A DNA stretch of 64,000 bases from Sphingobacteriales bacterium (GTDB taxonomy: Bacteria; Bacteroidota; Bacteroidia; Chitinophagales; UBA2359). The DNA is taken from assembly GCA_016706405.1 (NCBI GenBank), contig JADJJT010000001.1:1367501-1431500 (forward strand), given 5' to 3'. The notes beneath the pieces are model-generated. The model searched no databases, was not told the origin of the DNA, and saw nothing but the letters and a program-made list of their open reading frames with translations. A program made the position numbers and the translations under genes. Numbering within the stretch: the first letter of the stretch is position 1; the number at the start of each line of letters is the position of its first letter. This document shows, piece by piece, positions 8,663 through 18,163 of the stretch.

Positions 8663-9787
8663 ATGACAAAGAATTATTTTAACAATCCAATTTATGTTTT
8701 GATTTTTCTGGGTATGTTTTTAAATGCTTGCCACGGCCAGGTAGCAAACAAAAACTCACCCATCGAAAAAACTGTTACGCCCAAACCAAGCCCTAAAATT
8801 ATAGGTGCACCCCCGGTTTTTGCTCCTCAGCCTAATTTACCACTCGAAACAGACCTTGTAGGCCAATATATCAGATGTATTTTTCAAGATTCGAAAGGTA
8901 ATTTCTGGTTTGGTCCGGCCGGGGGAAGTGTAGCCCGCTATGATGAAAAAACCCTCCAATACTACAGCAGGGCTGCGTTTTTTAATAACAACTCAAACGC
9001 AGATACGGCTTTCAACAGTGTACACGCCATTGCCGAAGATAAAAAAGGTAATATTTGGTTTGGAACAGACTGCGGAGCTATTAAATACGATGGAAAAACT
9101 TTTAACAGCTATACTAAAAAGCACGGATTAAACAACCTTAACGTCGGCAGGAAAAGCATTCTTGTAACTAATTCCGGAAATGTTTGGGTAGGCACTGCAG
9201 GCGGTGTTTTTCAATACAACCTATCTGCCGATAGCGTAGGCGGTAAATGCTTCTCGCCATTTGCATTACTTGAAACTATAAATATTACTGGCATAATGGA
9301 AGACAAAACCGGAAACATTTGGTTTGCCTCGCAAGATAATGGCTTGTTTTGCTATGATGGAAAAACAATTAAAAATATTTCAGCAAAAAAAGGGCTGGGC
9401 AATAACTATGCTGGCGGCATAATACAAGATGAAACAGGAAACTTTTGGTTTACCATGGATGGGGGCATTTGCAAATATGATGGCAAAACTTTTACCGAAA
9501 TTACACCCAAAGACGGCTTAGGTGGTAATGAAGTTTGGGGTATATGTTTAGAGAAACCGGGTATTATTTGGGTTACAGCCCGAGGCAGTACCACAAGATT
9601 AGACCCCTCAATTGGCATTTCAAACCCCAAAGCATTTACCGTATTTACCGAAGAAGATGGGCTTAACTGCTGTGTTCAAAGTATGTACCAAGACAGAGAA
9701 GGAAATATGTGGTGGGGTGCCGGCCAAGGACTTTACCGGTTTGACGGCAAACGTTTTTACCAAGTCAAACAAAAAGGCCCTTGGTAA
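8663..9787 (+). CDS. two-component-regulator-propeller lipoprotein
   Basis: This 374-residue protein consists of repeated propeller blades of the kind that form the sensor half of hybrid two-component systems. The blades carry a repeating GNIWFGT-GG-YDGKTF pattern from about residue 60 to the end (seven or so copies). Here no kinase follows, so it is a stand-alone surface or periplasmic propeller. ATG at 8663 is chosen over TTG at 8615, because it gives a lipoprotein signal ending in FLNAC. The ligand is unknown. Confidence 0.82.
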   Translation: MTKNYFNNPIYVLIFLGMFLNACHGQVANKNSPIEKTVTPKPSPKIIGAPPVFAPQPNLPLETDLVGQYIRCIFQDSKGNFWFGPAGGSVARYDEKTLQYYSRAAFFNNNSNADTAFNSVHAIAEDKKGNIWFGTDCGAIKYDGKTFNSYTKKHGLNNLNVGRKSILVTNSGNVWVGTAGGVFQYNLSADSVGGKCFSPFALLETINITGIMEDKTGNIWFASQDNGLFCYDGKTIKNISAKKGLGNNYAGGIIQDETGNFWFTMDGGICKYDGKTFTEITPKDGLGGNEVWGICLEKPGIIWVTARGSTTRLDPSIGISNPKAFTVFTEEDGLNCCVQSMYQDREGNMWWGAGQGLYRFDGKRFYQVKQKGPW

Positions 9788-9857
9788 GATTTATATTTTA
9801 AGTAACAAGCCACTAATTAATCCGGATGAAAAGAAATACCCACAACACCAAAATTGG

Positions 9858-10622
9858 TTAGTTATTGCCAATTTTGGTCGTCGTTGTATCTTTGCTCTTG
9901 GTTCTCGAGTTTTTATCTAATAATTCATTGGGGTCGGGTGCCTGCTTAAACTTATCGAACCCTTTGGGTTGGATGAATTTTGTTGGCTCAAAATCTAATT
10001 CGCCATTATGGGTTTCAATATATTGTAAAATTTCTTCCATGTCGGTGTATTTGCTGGGGTCGTAGCCCTCTTTTAGGTCGTAGCCATAACGTTTGGCTAA
10101 CTGATTTAAAAAAAACACCGACATCGGGTTTTTTAACTCGCGCAAAATATCAAAAAATGGCCTTTGGGTTTCGCGTTCAATTATTTTAATTAGTACTTTG
10201 CCCTCGTTAACCGTAAACTTTGTTATTTCGTCCTGAAATTCATCACGCAGTTGATCTTCCAATTTTTTTAAGTACTTTTTTTGGTCTCTTTTGTTATCCA
10301 TTTCGGCGGTCAGGGTTTCAACTTGTTTAAGCAAACCTACCGCATTCATGGCATAAGGATAAGTTTTTTTTATGCGTTGTTTAAGTTTGCGGTACTCAAG
10401 GGCGTCGGCTTCGCCCATAGCTTGGCCACCGCCAACTACTGCCACCGCCCGCATTTGAATTAACACTACCGTATCGGCACCATTATTGGTAATAGCCACC
10501 TGAGGCGGGTCGTATAAACGCGGCTCGGTAGGCTGCCCGTAAATAGCCGTACTATTTTGCAAATAAAAACAACCTATAACCACCACCGCTCTAAAAAACA
10601 ACGGCAAGCATTTGAAACACAT
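9858..10622 (-). CDS. DUF4294 domain protein, exported
   Basis: This 254-residue protein has an N-terminal signal peptide and matches the DUF4294 family found only in Bacteroidota. The core runs from about 85 to 215 and includes KLKQRIKKTYPYA, a charged helix with LEDQLRDEF, and the family's GKVLIKIIERETQRP and YDPSKYTDMEEI segments. The function is unknown. It is convergent with the propeller gene (70 bp apart) and divergent from the PAP2 gene. Confidence 0.85.
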   Translation of the reverse strand: MCFKCLPLFFRAVVVIGCFYLQNSTAIYGQPTEPRLYDPPQVAITNNGADTVVLIQMRAVAVVGGGQAMGEADALEYRKLKQRIKKTYPYAMNAVGLLKQVETLTAEMDNKRDQKKYLKKLEDQLRDEFQDEITKFTVNEGKVLIKIIERETQRPFFDILRELKNPMSVFFLNQLAKRYGYDLKEGYDPSKYTDMEEILQYIETHNGELDFEPTKFIQPKGFDKFKQAPDPNELLDKNSRTKSKDTTTTKIGNN

Positions 10623-10754
10623 ATAAGTAAATAAATAATTAAAAACAACCGTATTATGCTTAAAATTTGATTTGTTAAAACTTAAAAGGTTAAATTTACA
10701 AGTGTAGAGATTGTATTATAATCTGAACATTTATTGACTGGCATACTACTGTTA

Positions 10755-10762
10755 CAAAAGTA
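10755..10762 (-). promoter_or_regulatory. Bacteroidetes -7 box (TACTTTTG on minus strand)
   Basis: TAnnTTTG match 133 bases upstream of the DUF4294 start. The distance implies a leader of about 125 bases. Confidence 0.3.
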
Positions 10763-10880
10763 CTGTAAATTAGAAACATGCCAAATAATCCGGAAAAATT
10801 TTTTCTTCCTTGCTCACACCTGTTTTCTTTGTTGCGAAATCCTCTCCACTTTTTTTATCCGGATAAAAAACAAATACACT

Positions 10881-10888
10881 TATCTTTG
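10881..10888 (+). promoter_or_regulatory. Bacteroidetes -7 box (TATCTTTG)
   Basis: TAnnTTTG match 25 bases before the PAP2 ATG; a TCCGGA word lies immediately upstream (about 10858). Confidence 0.4.
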
Positions 10889-10913
10889 CCATTTTGCGGT
10901 AATTTTTTAACCC

Positions 10914-11495
10914 ATGAACGAATTGATTAGCTGGGATTACAAACTGCTTTATTATATTAATGAGTTGTGCGCTAATCCGTTTTTTGATTATCTGTTACCC
11001 CTTTGGCGCGACAAATATTTTTGGGCGCCCGTGTATTTGTTTTTGCTAAGTTTTATTGCCATCAATTACCCGCGTAAACAGGTATGGTGGCTTATGTTGG
11101 GTTTATTGGCAACCGTAATTTTAAGTGACCAAATCAGTGCATCGGTTATAAAACCACTGGCCGACAGGCTTAGGCCATGCCGTAACCCCGATTTATTAGA
11201 ATATATTCGGGTTTTAGTTCCTTGTGGCAGTGGTAAAAGTTTTGTGTCGAGCCATGCGACAAATCATTTTGCTTTTTCAACTTTTATTGCAGTTATTTGG
11301 GGTCGTTTAGCTTGGTTTATCACACCTTTGGCTATGTTTTGGGCCTTTACCGTGTGTTTTGCACAAGTGTATGTAGGCGTGCATTTTCCGCTCGATGTAA
11401 TTTGTGGCGGTATTTTGGGTCTTATTATTGGGTTTGTTGTGGCAAAAGCAGTTTTGTTTGCCGTATCCAAATATGCTTCAACAACTTACATGTAA
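10914..11495 (+). CDS. PAP2-family membrane phosphatase
   Basis: This 193-residue integral membrane phosphatase has five hydrophobic helices. The three PAP2 motifs are in order: KPLADRLRPCR (C1, about 81-91), SSHATNHF (C2, about 112-119, in place of PSGH) and VYVGVHFPLDV (C3, with the catalytic His). It should dephosphorylate a lipid phosphate such as undecaprenyl pyrophosphate or phosphatidic acid. The choice between these cannot be made from sequence alone. Confidence 0.88.
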   Translation: MNELISWDYKLLYYINELCANPFFDYLLPLWRDKYFWAPVYLFLLSFIAINYPRKQVWWLMLGLLATVILSDQISASVIKPLADRLRPCRNPDLLEYIRVLVPCGSGKSFVSSHATNHFAFSTFIAVIWGRLAWFITPLAMFWAFTVCFAQVYVGVHFPLDVICGGILGLIIGFVVAKAVLFAVSKYASTTYM

Positions 11496-11571
11496 ATAAC
11501 GCTATCAACACATTGCTTGATTGTTTGTTTGATTAACTTTAATACAACTCCTATCAATTAAACTTTAAGGT

Positions 11572-12693
11572 ATGCTTTTTATATTGCAAAAAACTATTGC
11601 CGGATTTACCGTTCAGAAATTGCACTTATTATTATTTTTATCATTATGCGTAAGTCTTGTAGCTTGCCAAAAAGATAACGACCAGCCACAAAAACCAACC
11701 GTTGATTTGGCTAAACTTCCTTATGCAAAACTTACCGACTATCATTTTTTTGCCGGAGAATTAGCAAACTTTACCCCAAACGAAGGCGTACTTCCTTACG
11801 ATGTTAGCACCGCACTATTTTCGAACTATGCCGAAAAATTGCGGTTTATATACTTGCCCAATGGGCAGGCCATGACCTACGAGCCAAACGAAGTATTTAA
11901 TTTCCCGGTTGGTGCTATTTTAATTAAAAATTTTTTCTACTACAACGATTTTACAAACCCTAATTTAGGCCGCCGCATACTCGAAACGCGCCTGCTCATA
12001 AAAACTGCCGATGGCACCTGGTTGCCCGCTACTTATATTTGGAATGACGACCAAAAAGAGGCCAATTTTACCGTTCTGCACGATTATAAAACCGTTAACT
12101 GGGTGCATACAAACGGCCAACAACGCAGTACAAACTATTATATACCCAACAAAAACGACTGCAAAGGATGCCATAGTTACAACAAACAAATAGTGCCAAT
12201 TGGTCCGGCTGCTCGCTATTTAAACAAAGATTTTATTAATCAATCCGGAAAAAACCAGCTTAGCACTTGGGCTTCACAGGGGTATTTAACCGGATTACCC
12301 ACCAATTTAGCCGAAGTCGCACAGCTCCCCAACGCATTTAATACCGCCCAAGCCCCTTTAAATATAAGGGCGCGCACTTATTTAGATGCTAATTGCGCCT
12401 ACTGCCATAACCCCCAAGGGCCAGCCAACAATACTGGGCTAAACTTAGGCTACCAAATTACCGACTCAACAGCTTTAGGTATATGCAAAACGCCCGTAGC
12501 AGCAGGCAAAGGTACCGGCAATTTAAAATATGCCATTGTGCCAGGCAAGCCCGACTCGTCTTTTATGGCCTATCGAATGAACTCGCTTGAAATTGAAATA
12601 GCCATGCCCGAATTAGCACGCTCGGTTGTAGATGAAGAGGGCGTAGCCCTTGTGCGCGAGTGGATTAAAAACTTGCCCGGATTTTGTGATTAA
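11572..12693 (+). CDS. diheme c-type cytochrome lipoprotein of the SO2930/HNE_0200 type
   Basis: This 373-residue lipoprotein has a signal ending in SLVACQK. It has two heme c attachment sites, CKGCH (about 197-201) and CAYCH (about 275-279). The N-terminal part (about 50-180) matches the family of conserved diheme proteins often coded beside parallel beta-helix proteins. Here no such partner is adjacent; the beta-helix gene at 45028 is 32 kb away. It probably carries electrons in the periplasm or at the cell surface. The electron partner is unknown. Confidence 0.8.
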   Translation: MLFILQKTIAGFTVQKLHLLLFLSLCVSLVACQKDNDQPQKPTVDLAKLPYAKLTDYHFFAGELANFTPNEGVLPYDVSTALFSNYAEKLRFIYLPNGQAMTYEPNEVFNFPVGAILIKNFFYYNDFTNPNLGRRILETRLLIKTADGTWLPATYIWNDDQKEANFTVLHDYKTVNWVHTNGQQRSTNYYIPNKNDCKGCHSYNKQIVPIGPAARYLNKDFINQSGKNQLSTWASQGYLTGLPTNLAEVAQLPNAFNTAQAPLNIRARTYLDANCAYCHNPQGPANNTGLNLGYQITDSTALGICKTPVAAGKGTGNLKYAIVPGKPDSSFMAYRMNSLEIEIAMPELARSVVDEEGVALVREWIKNLPGFCD

Positions 12694-12767
12694 ACCAGAA
12701 CATTATTAATTTATTCCAAGAAAAGCCAATTCCGGAAAATACGCTTGACTACAAACTTTTCTTGTAG

Positions 12768-13823
12768 TTAACCTTCCAATTTATCCGGATAAATAATTTC
12801 GTTGGCGGGCATATTGGTATTTAGTTTACGGCCAATAACCAAATGTTTATTGCGCCATTTTATCCCATCTCCGGGCGATAACAAGTGTAAGTCGGCTTCT
12901 TGAAGGATTTGTCCTTTGCGCATGGCATATTTAGTGGCAATTGAGCGCTCTAATTTTACCGAAGTTGCCGCAATATCTTCGCAAATAAAAATATCTTCAA
13001 CTCCCATGCTCATATCTAACATTCTAAGGTCGCGCATCATGCGGTAAATTCCGTCTGGGCCAAGTGAGCCAGCTTGGTCAGTACCTTTCATTCGGCGGTC
13101 AATAGTAATATGTTTTTCTATAACGGCAGCACCCATAGCTACTGCCGCCAACGGCACCGAAATGCCAATTGAGTGGTCGGAATAACCAATGGTGTACTGT
13201 TGGCCGTAGCGTTTTTGTAAATAGATAATAGTGCGCAAGTTAAGGTTTTGAGGTTTGGTGGGGTACTCGCTTACGCAATGCAAAATGGTAATATTGCTAT
13301 GATAGCGGGCTATTGTGTTAAGGGCATCATCTAACTCGCGTTGCGAAGCCATACCCGTTGATGCAATAATGGGTATTTTAGTTTCGGCTAAGGCTGCTAA
13401 TAGCGGAAGGTTTGTTAGGTCGCGGCTGGCAATTTTTAAGCGGTCGGGGGTAAAAAGCTTTAGCATTGAAAGGCAGCCTATGGCGCAGAGGGTTTCTACA
13501 AAATCGAGGCCATACGATTTAGCGTGCAAATACACTTCGTAATGTTCTTCGTCGGTAAGCTCAAGGGCGGCGCGGTGTTGGCCGTAAGTAGCGCCAAACG
13601 AATGAGGGCTGTTGTAAGGGCGGCTCATGGCCGAGTCGGTTAACTCTTCGGCTAAGTCGCGTTTGGTTAATTTTACGGCATCAAAACTTTTAAGTTCGAG
13701 GCCAAAAACCTCTTCGCGAATGGGGCGGGCAGCTACGTCAACTATAATTTTGGCAATATCTGCCGAACCATTGTGATTTTGGCCAATTTCGCCTATAACG
13801 TAGGTCGGTTGGTTGGTTGTCAT
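12768..13823 (-). CDS. neuB: NeuB-type nonulosonate (sialic-acid-like) synthase
   Basis: This 351-residue enzyme of the N-acetylneuraminate synthase family should condense phosphoenolpyruvate with a hexosamine to form a nine-carbon sugar acid. The NeuB TIM-barrel domain (about 1-275) has VIGEIGQNHNGS at the start and GYSDHSIGISVPLAAVAMGA, EKHITIDRRMKGTDQ later. The C-terminal SAF domain (about 285-350) shows LHLLSPGDGIKWR. ATG at 13823 is preferred to an upstream TTG. It lies 80 bp after the cytidylyltransferase-like gene, which suggests a sugar-decoration pair. NeuC and NeuA proper are not in the window, so the product is uncertain. Confidence 0.85.
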   Translation of the reverse strand: MTTNQPTYVIGEIGQNHNGSADIAKIIVDVAARPIREEVFGLELKSFDAVKLTKRDLAEELTDSAMSRPYNSPHSFGATYGQHRAALELTDEEHYEVYLHAKSYGLDFVETLCAIGCLSMLKLFTPDRLKIASRDLTNLPLLAALAETKIPIIASTGMASQRELDDALNTIARYHSNITILHCVSEYPTKPQNLNLRTIIYLQKRYGQQYTIGYSDHSIGISVPLAAVAMGAAVIEKHITIDRRMKGTDQAGSLGPDGIYRMMRDLRMLDMSMGVEDIFICEDIAATSVKLERSIATKYAMRKGQILQEADLHLLSPGDGIKWRNKHLVIGRKLNTNMPANEIIYPDKLEG

Positions 13824-13903
13824 ATATTTTTTTGGGGCGTACTTACTACACAAAATGCAATTTTAATTTTAATTTGATTTTGATGCGGCGTAGTAAATAC
13901 TGT

Positions 13904-14686
13904 TTATTTACTGTTTAAATCAATTTGTTGCTGCATGTTGGGCATTAGGTTAAGTCGTTGGCAGGCAGCAATTAGTTCCGGAATTTGATAGTTGTAGGGG
14001 TTGGGTAGTTCGTTCCAAATTTTTTGAGCGTGTTTAAAATCGGTTTGGGTATCAACAGTTAAACGCAGCCATTTGTTGTTTTCAAGTTCGGGGGGCACGG
14101 GCAAATAGAGGCAATTATATAGTTGTGGGTTTTGGTGCAGTTGCCAGGTTACGTGTTCAAAAGCTAAGGGCGAAGTGGCGGTTTGCGCTACCTGACGCAA
14201 GGCGTTTAAATTGGCATATTCGGCAAAAATACCGTAATGCGTCATAATGGCGGGCGTTTTATTGGCGGTAATATAGGAGGCATAATGAGCATTGGGATTT
14301 TGCAAGGCAAAAGTATATAGGTTAGCCAATAAATTGTGGTTTAAAAAAGGATTATCGGCGCAAATGCGCAAAATACCTTGTTGTTGGTTGTTGCTGTTAT
14401 TGGTATCTAAATTAAGCTGTTGGGCAGTCGTTAAAAACCTGTCGAGTACATTATGTTCGCTACCTCGCACAATGGTTAAGCCCTGCTGTGTAAACGGCAA
14501 TAGACTTTGCACCAAAGCATCGTCAGTTGGTTGGTTGGTGGTAGCTACCACAATTTTGGGCATTTCAACAACTTGTGCTACCCGCCGTACCGTTATTTGC
14601 AACAAGGTTTGTTGCTCGGCAAACTCAAGCAGCATTTTGTTTGGTAGCCGCGTTGCGCCTGCACGAGCCTGTATAATGGCATACAT
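13904..14686 (-). CDS. SpsF-like cytidylyltransferase/glycosyltransferase-fold protein
   Basis: This 260-residue protein of the SpsF/CMP-sugar nucleotidyltransferase fold opens with MYAIIQARAGATRLPNKML, the nucleotide-binding loop of the family. Other marks are RGSEHNVLDRFL (about 80-91) and RICADNPFLN (about 112-121, metal-binding aspartate). Such proteins activate acidic sugars for surface glycans. It precedes the NeuB-type gene and shares its strand, so the two probably act in one pathway. The N-terminal half is clearly conserved; the C-terminal half is less so. Confidence 0.75.
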   Translation of the reverse strand: MYAIIQARAGATRLPNKMLLEFAEQQTLLQITVRRVAQVVEMPKIVVATTNQPTDDALVQSLLPFTQQGLTIVRGSEHNVLDRFLTTAQQLNLDTNNSNNQQQGILRICADNPFLNHNLLANLYTFALQNPNAHYASYITANKTPAIMTHYGIFAEYANLNALRQVAQTATSPLAFEHVTWQLHQNPQLYNCLYLPVPPELENNKWLRLTVDTQTDFKHAQKIWNELPNPYNYQIPELIAACQRLNLMPNMQQQIDLNSK

Positions 14687-14812
14687 AAAAAATAAAAATT
14701 CTTACCGCGTATGGTTTCTACTAATTCCGGAAATTATTTAAGTTTAGTCTGAAATAAAAACAAGCAATTTAGGTTTTTGTTGAAAAAAAAGTTAAACGTC
14801 GTGTTTATCCCT

Positions 14813-16600
14813 TTAATCGTAATTTATTTCGAGGCTAAACCTGTTAATTAAATTTTGTATTTCCGGATTTTGTGTGGCCATGGCTTTAAGTTTATCCTTC
14901 GGATGGTAAAGCGCAGCGCGCTGGTTGGCTTCGCTGGTGGCAGTATCGTCCACTTCTACCACAAACTGCCAGCCCGTGCAGGTATAGCCTTGTTGGACAA
15001 TGTAGTCTTTAAAATCTTCAATTTTTTGTTTAATGCGGTTGCTCAACACCTGCCCTTGCGATTTTAAGGTCAAGGACTCGTTTTCGGTGCTGGCTATTGC
15101 TTGGTTGAACCCCGGATTTAGGGTTACAAACGTGTTCCACAAGTTTACAATATCTGGCCCTGTTGGTATTATTTTTTGGGTGGGTGGTAATTGTGGGTTA
15201 TCGGTAGTAGTGGGTGGTTGCGGCAATACCGATGGGGCATTTATATTTATTTTATTTGGTGTTTGACCGGGCAAATTTAAACTTGCATTTTTGGCATTTT
15301 CTAAAAAATTAGTGTTCTTTATAGCCAACAATTCAGATGGTGGTGGAGGCGTTGGTTCAATGTGTTTAGCTTTATCCGGATCCGGATTTTTTGCATTATA
15401 TTTAGGTTTTACCTCCTGAAGTAAACTTGCTTGCTGGTGTTGGCTATCCGATATAACAAGTGGCTTTGCGTTAGGCTCGGTACTTGTACTAGTAGGCTGT
15501 AATTTAACAACAGCATTCACGTAGCACATTTTCATAAGGGCAAGTTCAACTTGTAAACGCTTGTTCTTAGCAGTTCGGTAATTTACGTCGCATTCGTTGG
15601 CAATTTGAAGGCAGTTGAGCAAAAAAGCGGTGGGCGCTACGGCTGCTTGATTTATGTATTGTGCTTTAATGGTGTCGGGTGCTTCTAAAAGGCGTATTGT
15701 ATCGGGTTGTTGGCAAACCAATAAATTCCGGATGTGTTCAGCAAGCCCCAACATAAAATGGTCGCCTTCAAAACCATTTTGTAGTACGGCATCAAAAAGC
15801 AACATTAAACTGGGCAAATCAGTAGTAAGTAAATAATCGGTAGCCTTAAAAAAGTAGTCGTAATCTAAAACATTAAGCGATTGTATAACTAATGTATAAG
15901 TGAGGCTACCTTCGGTATAGCTGGCAATGCGGTCAAACATAGAAAGGGCATCGCGGAGGCCGCCATCGGCTTTTTGGGCAATTATATGAAGGGCGTCGGG
16001 TTCGGCTGTAATTTGTTGGTCGGTACAAATTTTTTGCAAGTGCGCGGCCATATCGGCAACGGTTATGCGAGTAAAATCAAAAATTTGACAGCGCGACAGT
16101 ATAGTAGGAATAATTTTATGCTTCTCGGTAGTAGCCAAAATAAAAATGGCATAGGCGGGGGGTTCTTCCAAGGTTTTTAAAAAGGCGTTAAAGGCTGCCT
16201 GCGACAGCATGTGAACCTCATCTATAATATAAATTTTATAGCGCCCAAATTGAGGCGCAAACCGTACCTGCTCAATAAGATTGCGAATATCGTCAACCGA
16301 GTTGTTTGAGGCGGCATCGAGTTCAAAAATATTTAAAGATGCTTGTTTATTAAAACTTTCGCACGCTTGACATTCGTTACATGGCTCAAAATCGGGAGTA
16401 GGGTTGAGGCAATTTAATACTTTGGCCAAAATACGTGCACAAGTTGTTTTCCCTACTCCACGCGGACCGGTAAATAAAAAACTTTGTGCCAGTTTTTGGT
16501 TTTTTATGGCATTTTTGAGGGTGGTTGTAACGTGTTGCTGCCCTACTACATCGGCAAAACGCATAGGGCGGTATTTACGCGCCGATACTATAAAAGCCAT
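14813..16600 (-). CDS. dnaX: DNA polymerase III subunit gamma/tau
   Basis: This 595-residue clamp-loader subunit acts in chromosome replication. It has the N-terminal AAA+ domain with Walker A GPRGVGKTTCAR (about 45-56), a four-cysteine zinc site (CLNPTPDFEPCNECQAC), DAASNNSVDDI, Walker B IIDEVHML and the sensor region LATTEKHKIIPTILSRCQ. Domain III extends to about 350. A Pro/Asn/Thr-rich linker (about 370-475) leads to a tau-like C-terminus (about 480-595). It lies 49 bp after the SDR gene on the minus strand. Confidence 0.95.
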   Translation of the reverse strand: MAFIVSARKYRPMRFADVVGQQHVTTTLKNAIKNQKLAQSFLFTGPRGVGKTTCARILAKVLNCLNPTPDFEPCNECQACESFNKQASLNIFELDAASNNSVDDIRNLIEQVRFAPQFGRYKIYIIDEVHMLSQAAFNAFLKTLEEPPAYAIFILATTEKHKIIPTILSRCQIFDFTRITVADMAAHLQKICTDQQITAEPDALHIIAQKADGGLRDALSMFDRIASYTEGSLTYTLVIQSLNVLDYDYFFKATDYLLTTDLPSLMLLFDAVLQNGFEGDHFMLGLAEHIRNLLVCQQPDTIRLLEAPDTIKAQYINQAAVAPTAFLLNCLQIANECDVNYRTAKNKRLQVELALMKMCYVNAVVKLQPTSTSTEPNAKPLVISDSQHQQASLLQEVKPKYNAKNPDPDKAKHIEPTPPPPSELLAIKNTNFLENAKNASLNLPGQTPNKININAPSVLPQPPTTTDNPQLPPTQKIIPTGPDIVNLWNTFVTLNPGFNQAIASTENESLTLKSQGQVLSNRIKQKIEDFKDYIVQQGYTCTGWQFVVEVDDTATSEANQRAALYHPKDKLKAMATQNPEIQNLINRFSLEINYD

Positions 16601-16605
16601 TGCTT

Positions 16606-16626
16606 ATTATTATTATTGTTGTTGTT
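16606..16626. repeat. trinucleotide tract upstream of dnaX
   Basis: A short (ATT)n followed by (GTT)n run lies 5-25 bases before the dnaX start, on the strand that is read as leader. Changes in length could alter spacing of the translation start. Confidence 0.5.
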
Positions 16627-16649
16627 ATTTTATTGATTTTGGGTGTTTA

Positions 16650-17417
16650 TCAGTTGTTTTTAGGGCTTGCTTTTTTCAAGTAATGCGGTCCTGCCTGTGC
16701 GGTGCTTGTTAAGGTTATTTCGCTAATATTAACATGTGGCGGGCGCGTTACGGCAAAATAAATAGCCTCGGCAACATCGTTGGCTTTTAATGGTTGATAT
16801 CCGGCATATACTTGTTTAGCTTTTTCAGTATCACCTTTATAGCGCACTAACGAGAACTCGGTTTCGGCAGCTCCGGGGCTAATATTAGTTACTTTTACAC
16901 CAAATTTAAGCAAATCAATACGCATAGCCTTGCTTAGGGCAGTTACGGCAAATTTAGTGGCACAATATACGTTTCCTTGCTCGTAAACCTCGTGGCCGGC
17001 GGTCGAGCCAATATTAACAATATGCCCTTTAAACCTTTCGGCCATCCATTTGCCAACCGTATGGCTAATATACAGCAAACCTTTTAAATTTGTGTCTATC
17101 ATTACCTCCCAGTCGGCAATATCGGCTTCATGTATTAGCGACCGGCCGGCTGCTAATCCGGCATTATTTACCAAAACATCTATACTTCTCCATTCTAAGG
17201 GCAGTTTTTGCAAAACCGCTTCTGTTTGTTCGCGGTCGCGCACATCAAAATTTAAAGGTATAACTGGCACCTTGTAGTCTGTTTCTATTATTTTTTGTAG
17301 TTCAACAAGTTTGTTTGTGCGCCGGCCGGTAATAATTAAATGCCAGCCGTGTTGGGCAAATAATTGTGCGGTAGCTTTTCCTATGCCCGAGGTGGCACCA
17401 GTAATAAGAGCTATCAT
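16650..17417 (-). CDS. SDR-family NAD(P)-dependent oxidoreductase (YdfG-like)
   Basis: This 255-residue short-chain dehydrogenase has the cofactor loop GATSGIGKAT (7-16), NNAGLAAG (about 86-93) and the catalytic Ser, Tyr and Lys in NIGSTAG and YCATK (about 150-154). Its layout is closest to the YdfG or 3-hydroxy-acid dehydrogenase branch. The substrate is not certain. It may be the first gene of a minus-strand run with dnaX, the SpsF-like gene and neuB. Confidence 0.85.
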   Translation of the reverse strand: MIALITGATSGIGKATAQLFAQHGWHLIITGRRTNKLVELQKIIETDYKVPVIPLNFDVRDREQTEAVLQKLPLEWRSIDVLVNNAGLAAGRSLIHEADIADWEVMIDTNLKGLLYISHTVGKWMAERFKGHIVNIGSTAGHEVYEQGNVYCATKFAVTALSKAMRIDLLKFGVKVTNISPGAAETEFSLVRYKGDTEKAKQVYAGYQPLKANDVAEAIYFAVTRPPHVNISEITLTSTAQAGPHYLKKASPKNN

Positions 17418-17506
17418 GATGTGCTAAAAAGGGTAAATTACAATTAACTAACTAAATGATTTTGGTTTTTACAAATTGCAACCATTTCAATTTTTATTCT
17501 AAGAAA

Positions 17507-17514
17507 CAAAGTTA
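17507..17514 (-). promoter_or_regulatory. Bacteroidetes -7 box (TAACTTTG on minus strand)
   Basis: TAnnTTTG match 90 bases upstream of the SDR start. Confidence 0.3.
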
Positions 17515-17608
17515 CAATAAACTGCGTAATAAAAAAAAGCTGTTTTTGCTTAAACAAGCTATTTTTTTAAAATAAAAAAGTTTTTATAAAATATTAACAT
17601 ATAATTAT

Positions 17609-17616
17609 TACCTTTG
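17609..17616 (+). promoter_or_regulatory. Bacteroidetes -7 box (TACCTTTG)
   Basis: TAnnTTTG match 65 bases before the ATG of the beta-barrel protein at 17681. Confidence 0.4.
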
Positions 17617-17680
17617 CTTTTACCTGTTACGTGTAAGAACACAGGTGATTTTATTTTTTATACAATTAACCTACTTTTTT

Positions 17681-18163
17681 ATGATTAAGAAAACACTACT
17701 TCGCAATTTTTTGTTTGTAAGTTGCATCGGATTGTTGGCTCTTCTTTTTTGCAACACCCCATTATTACAAGCGCAAAACTACACAACTGCTGTTGGCCTG
17801 CATGTTGGGCAGCCCACTGGTATTGACGTGAAATTTTTTACCAGCGAGCGCTGGGCTGTTCATGCCATTGGAGGCTTTTACTTACGGCAGCGAGGCATTG
17901 ATTTGCGGGTGTTCTACGAACGTCATTCAGAGTTTTTTACGCCCGAAATGCAAATTGTTTTAGGTTTTGGTGCACATGTGGGCAGTTACCAAAAGAGGGC
18001 AACGGCGGCAGTATATGGCACTTTTGGCTTCGACTTGCTTATTCCACGCTCACCCATTTCGTTTCAGCCTGCCTTTCAAATTGGGGTGGGTTTGGTTGAC
18101 GAGCGCTTTAAAGAGACCATAGGCGGTGGTTTGGCGCTTAGGTTTGCTTTATCGGGGCGGTAA
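17681..18163 (+). CDS. small outer-membrane beta-barrel-like protein
   Basis: This 160-residue exported protein has a signal peptide ending LLQAQN. The mature part consists of alternating amphipathic strands with glycine and aromatic turns (AVGLHVGQPTGIDVKFF, VLGFGAHVGSYQ, FQIGVGLVDERF) and ends in ALRFALSG, as in eight-strand barrels. ATG at 17681 is used because it starts the signal peptide; GTG at 17645 adds twelve residues without purpose. No specific family is recognised. Confidence 0.65.
   Translation: MIKKTLLRNFLFVSCIGLLALLFCNTPLLQAQNYTTAVGLHVGQPTGIDVKFFTSERWAVHAIGGFYLRQRGIDLRVFYERHSEFFTPEMQIVLGFGAHVGSYQKRATAAVYGTFGFDLLIPRSPISFQPAFQIGVGLVDERFKETIGGGLALRFALSGR

Noticed and set aside
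12748..12768. ACTACAA/TTGTAGT hairpin between the diheme gene and neuB
   Set aside because: The stem is only 7 bp and AT-rich, with no T tract on either strand; too weak to call a terminator.
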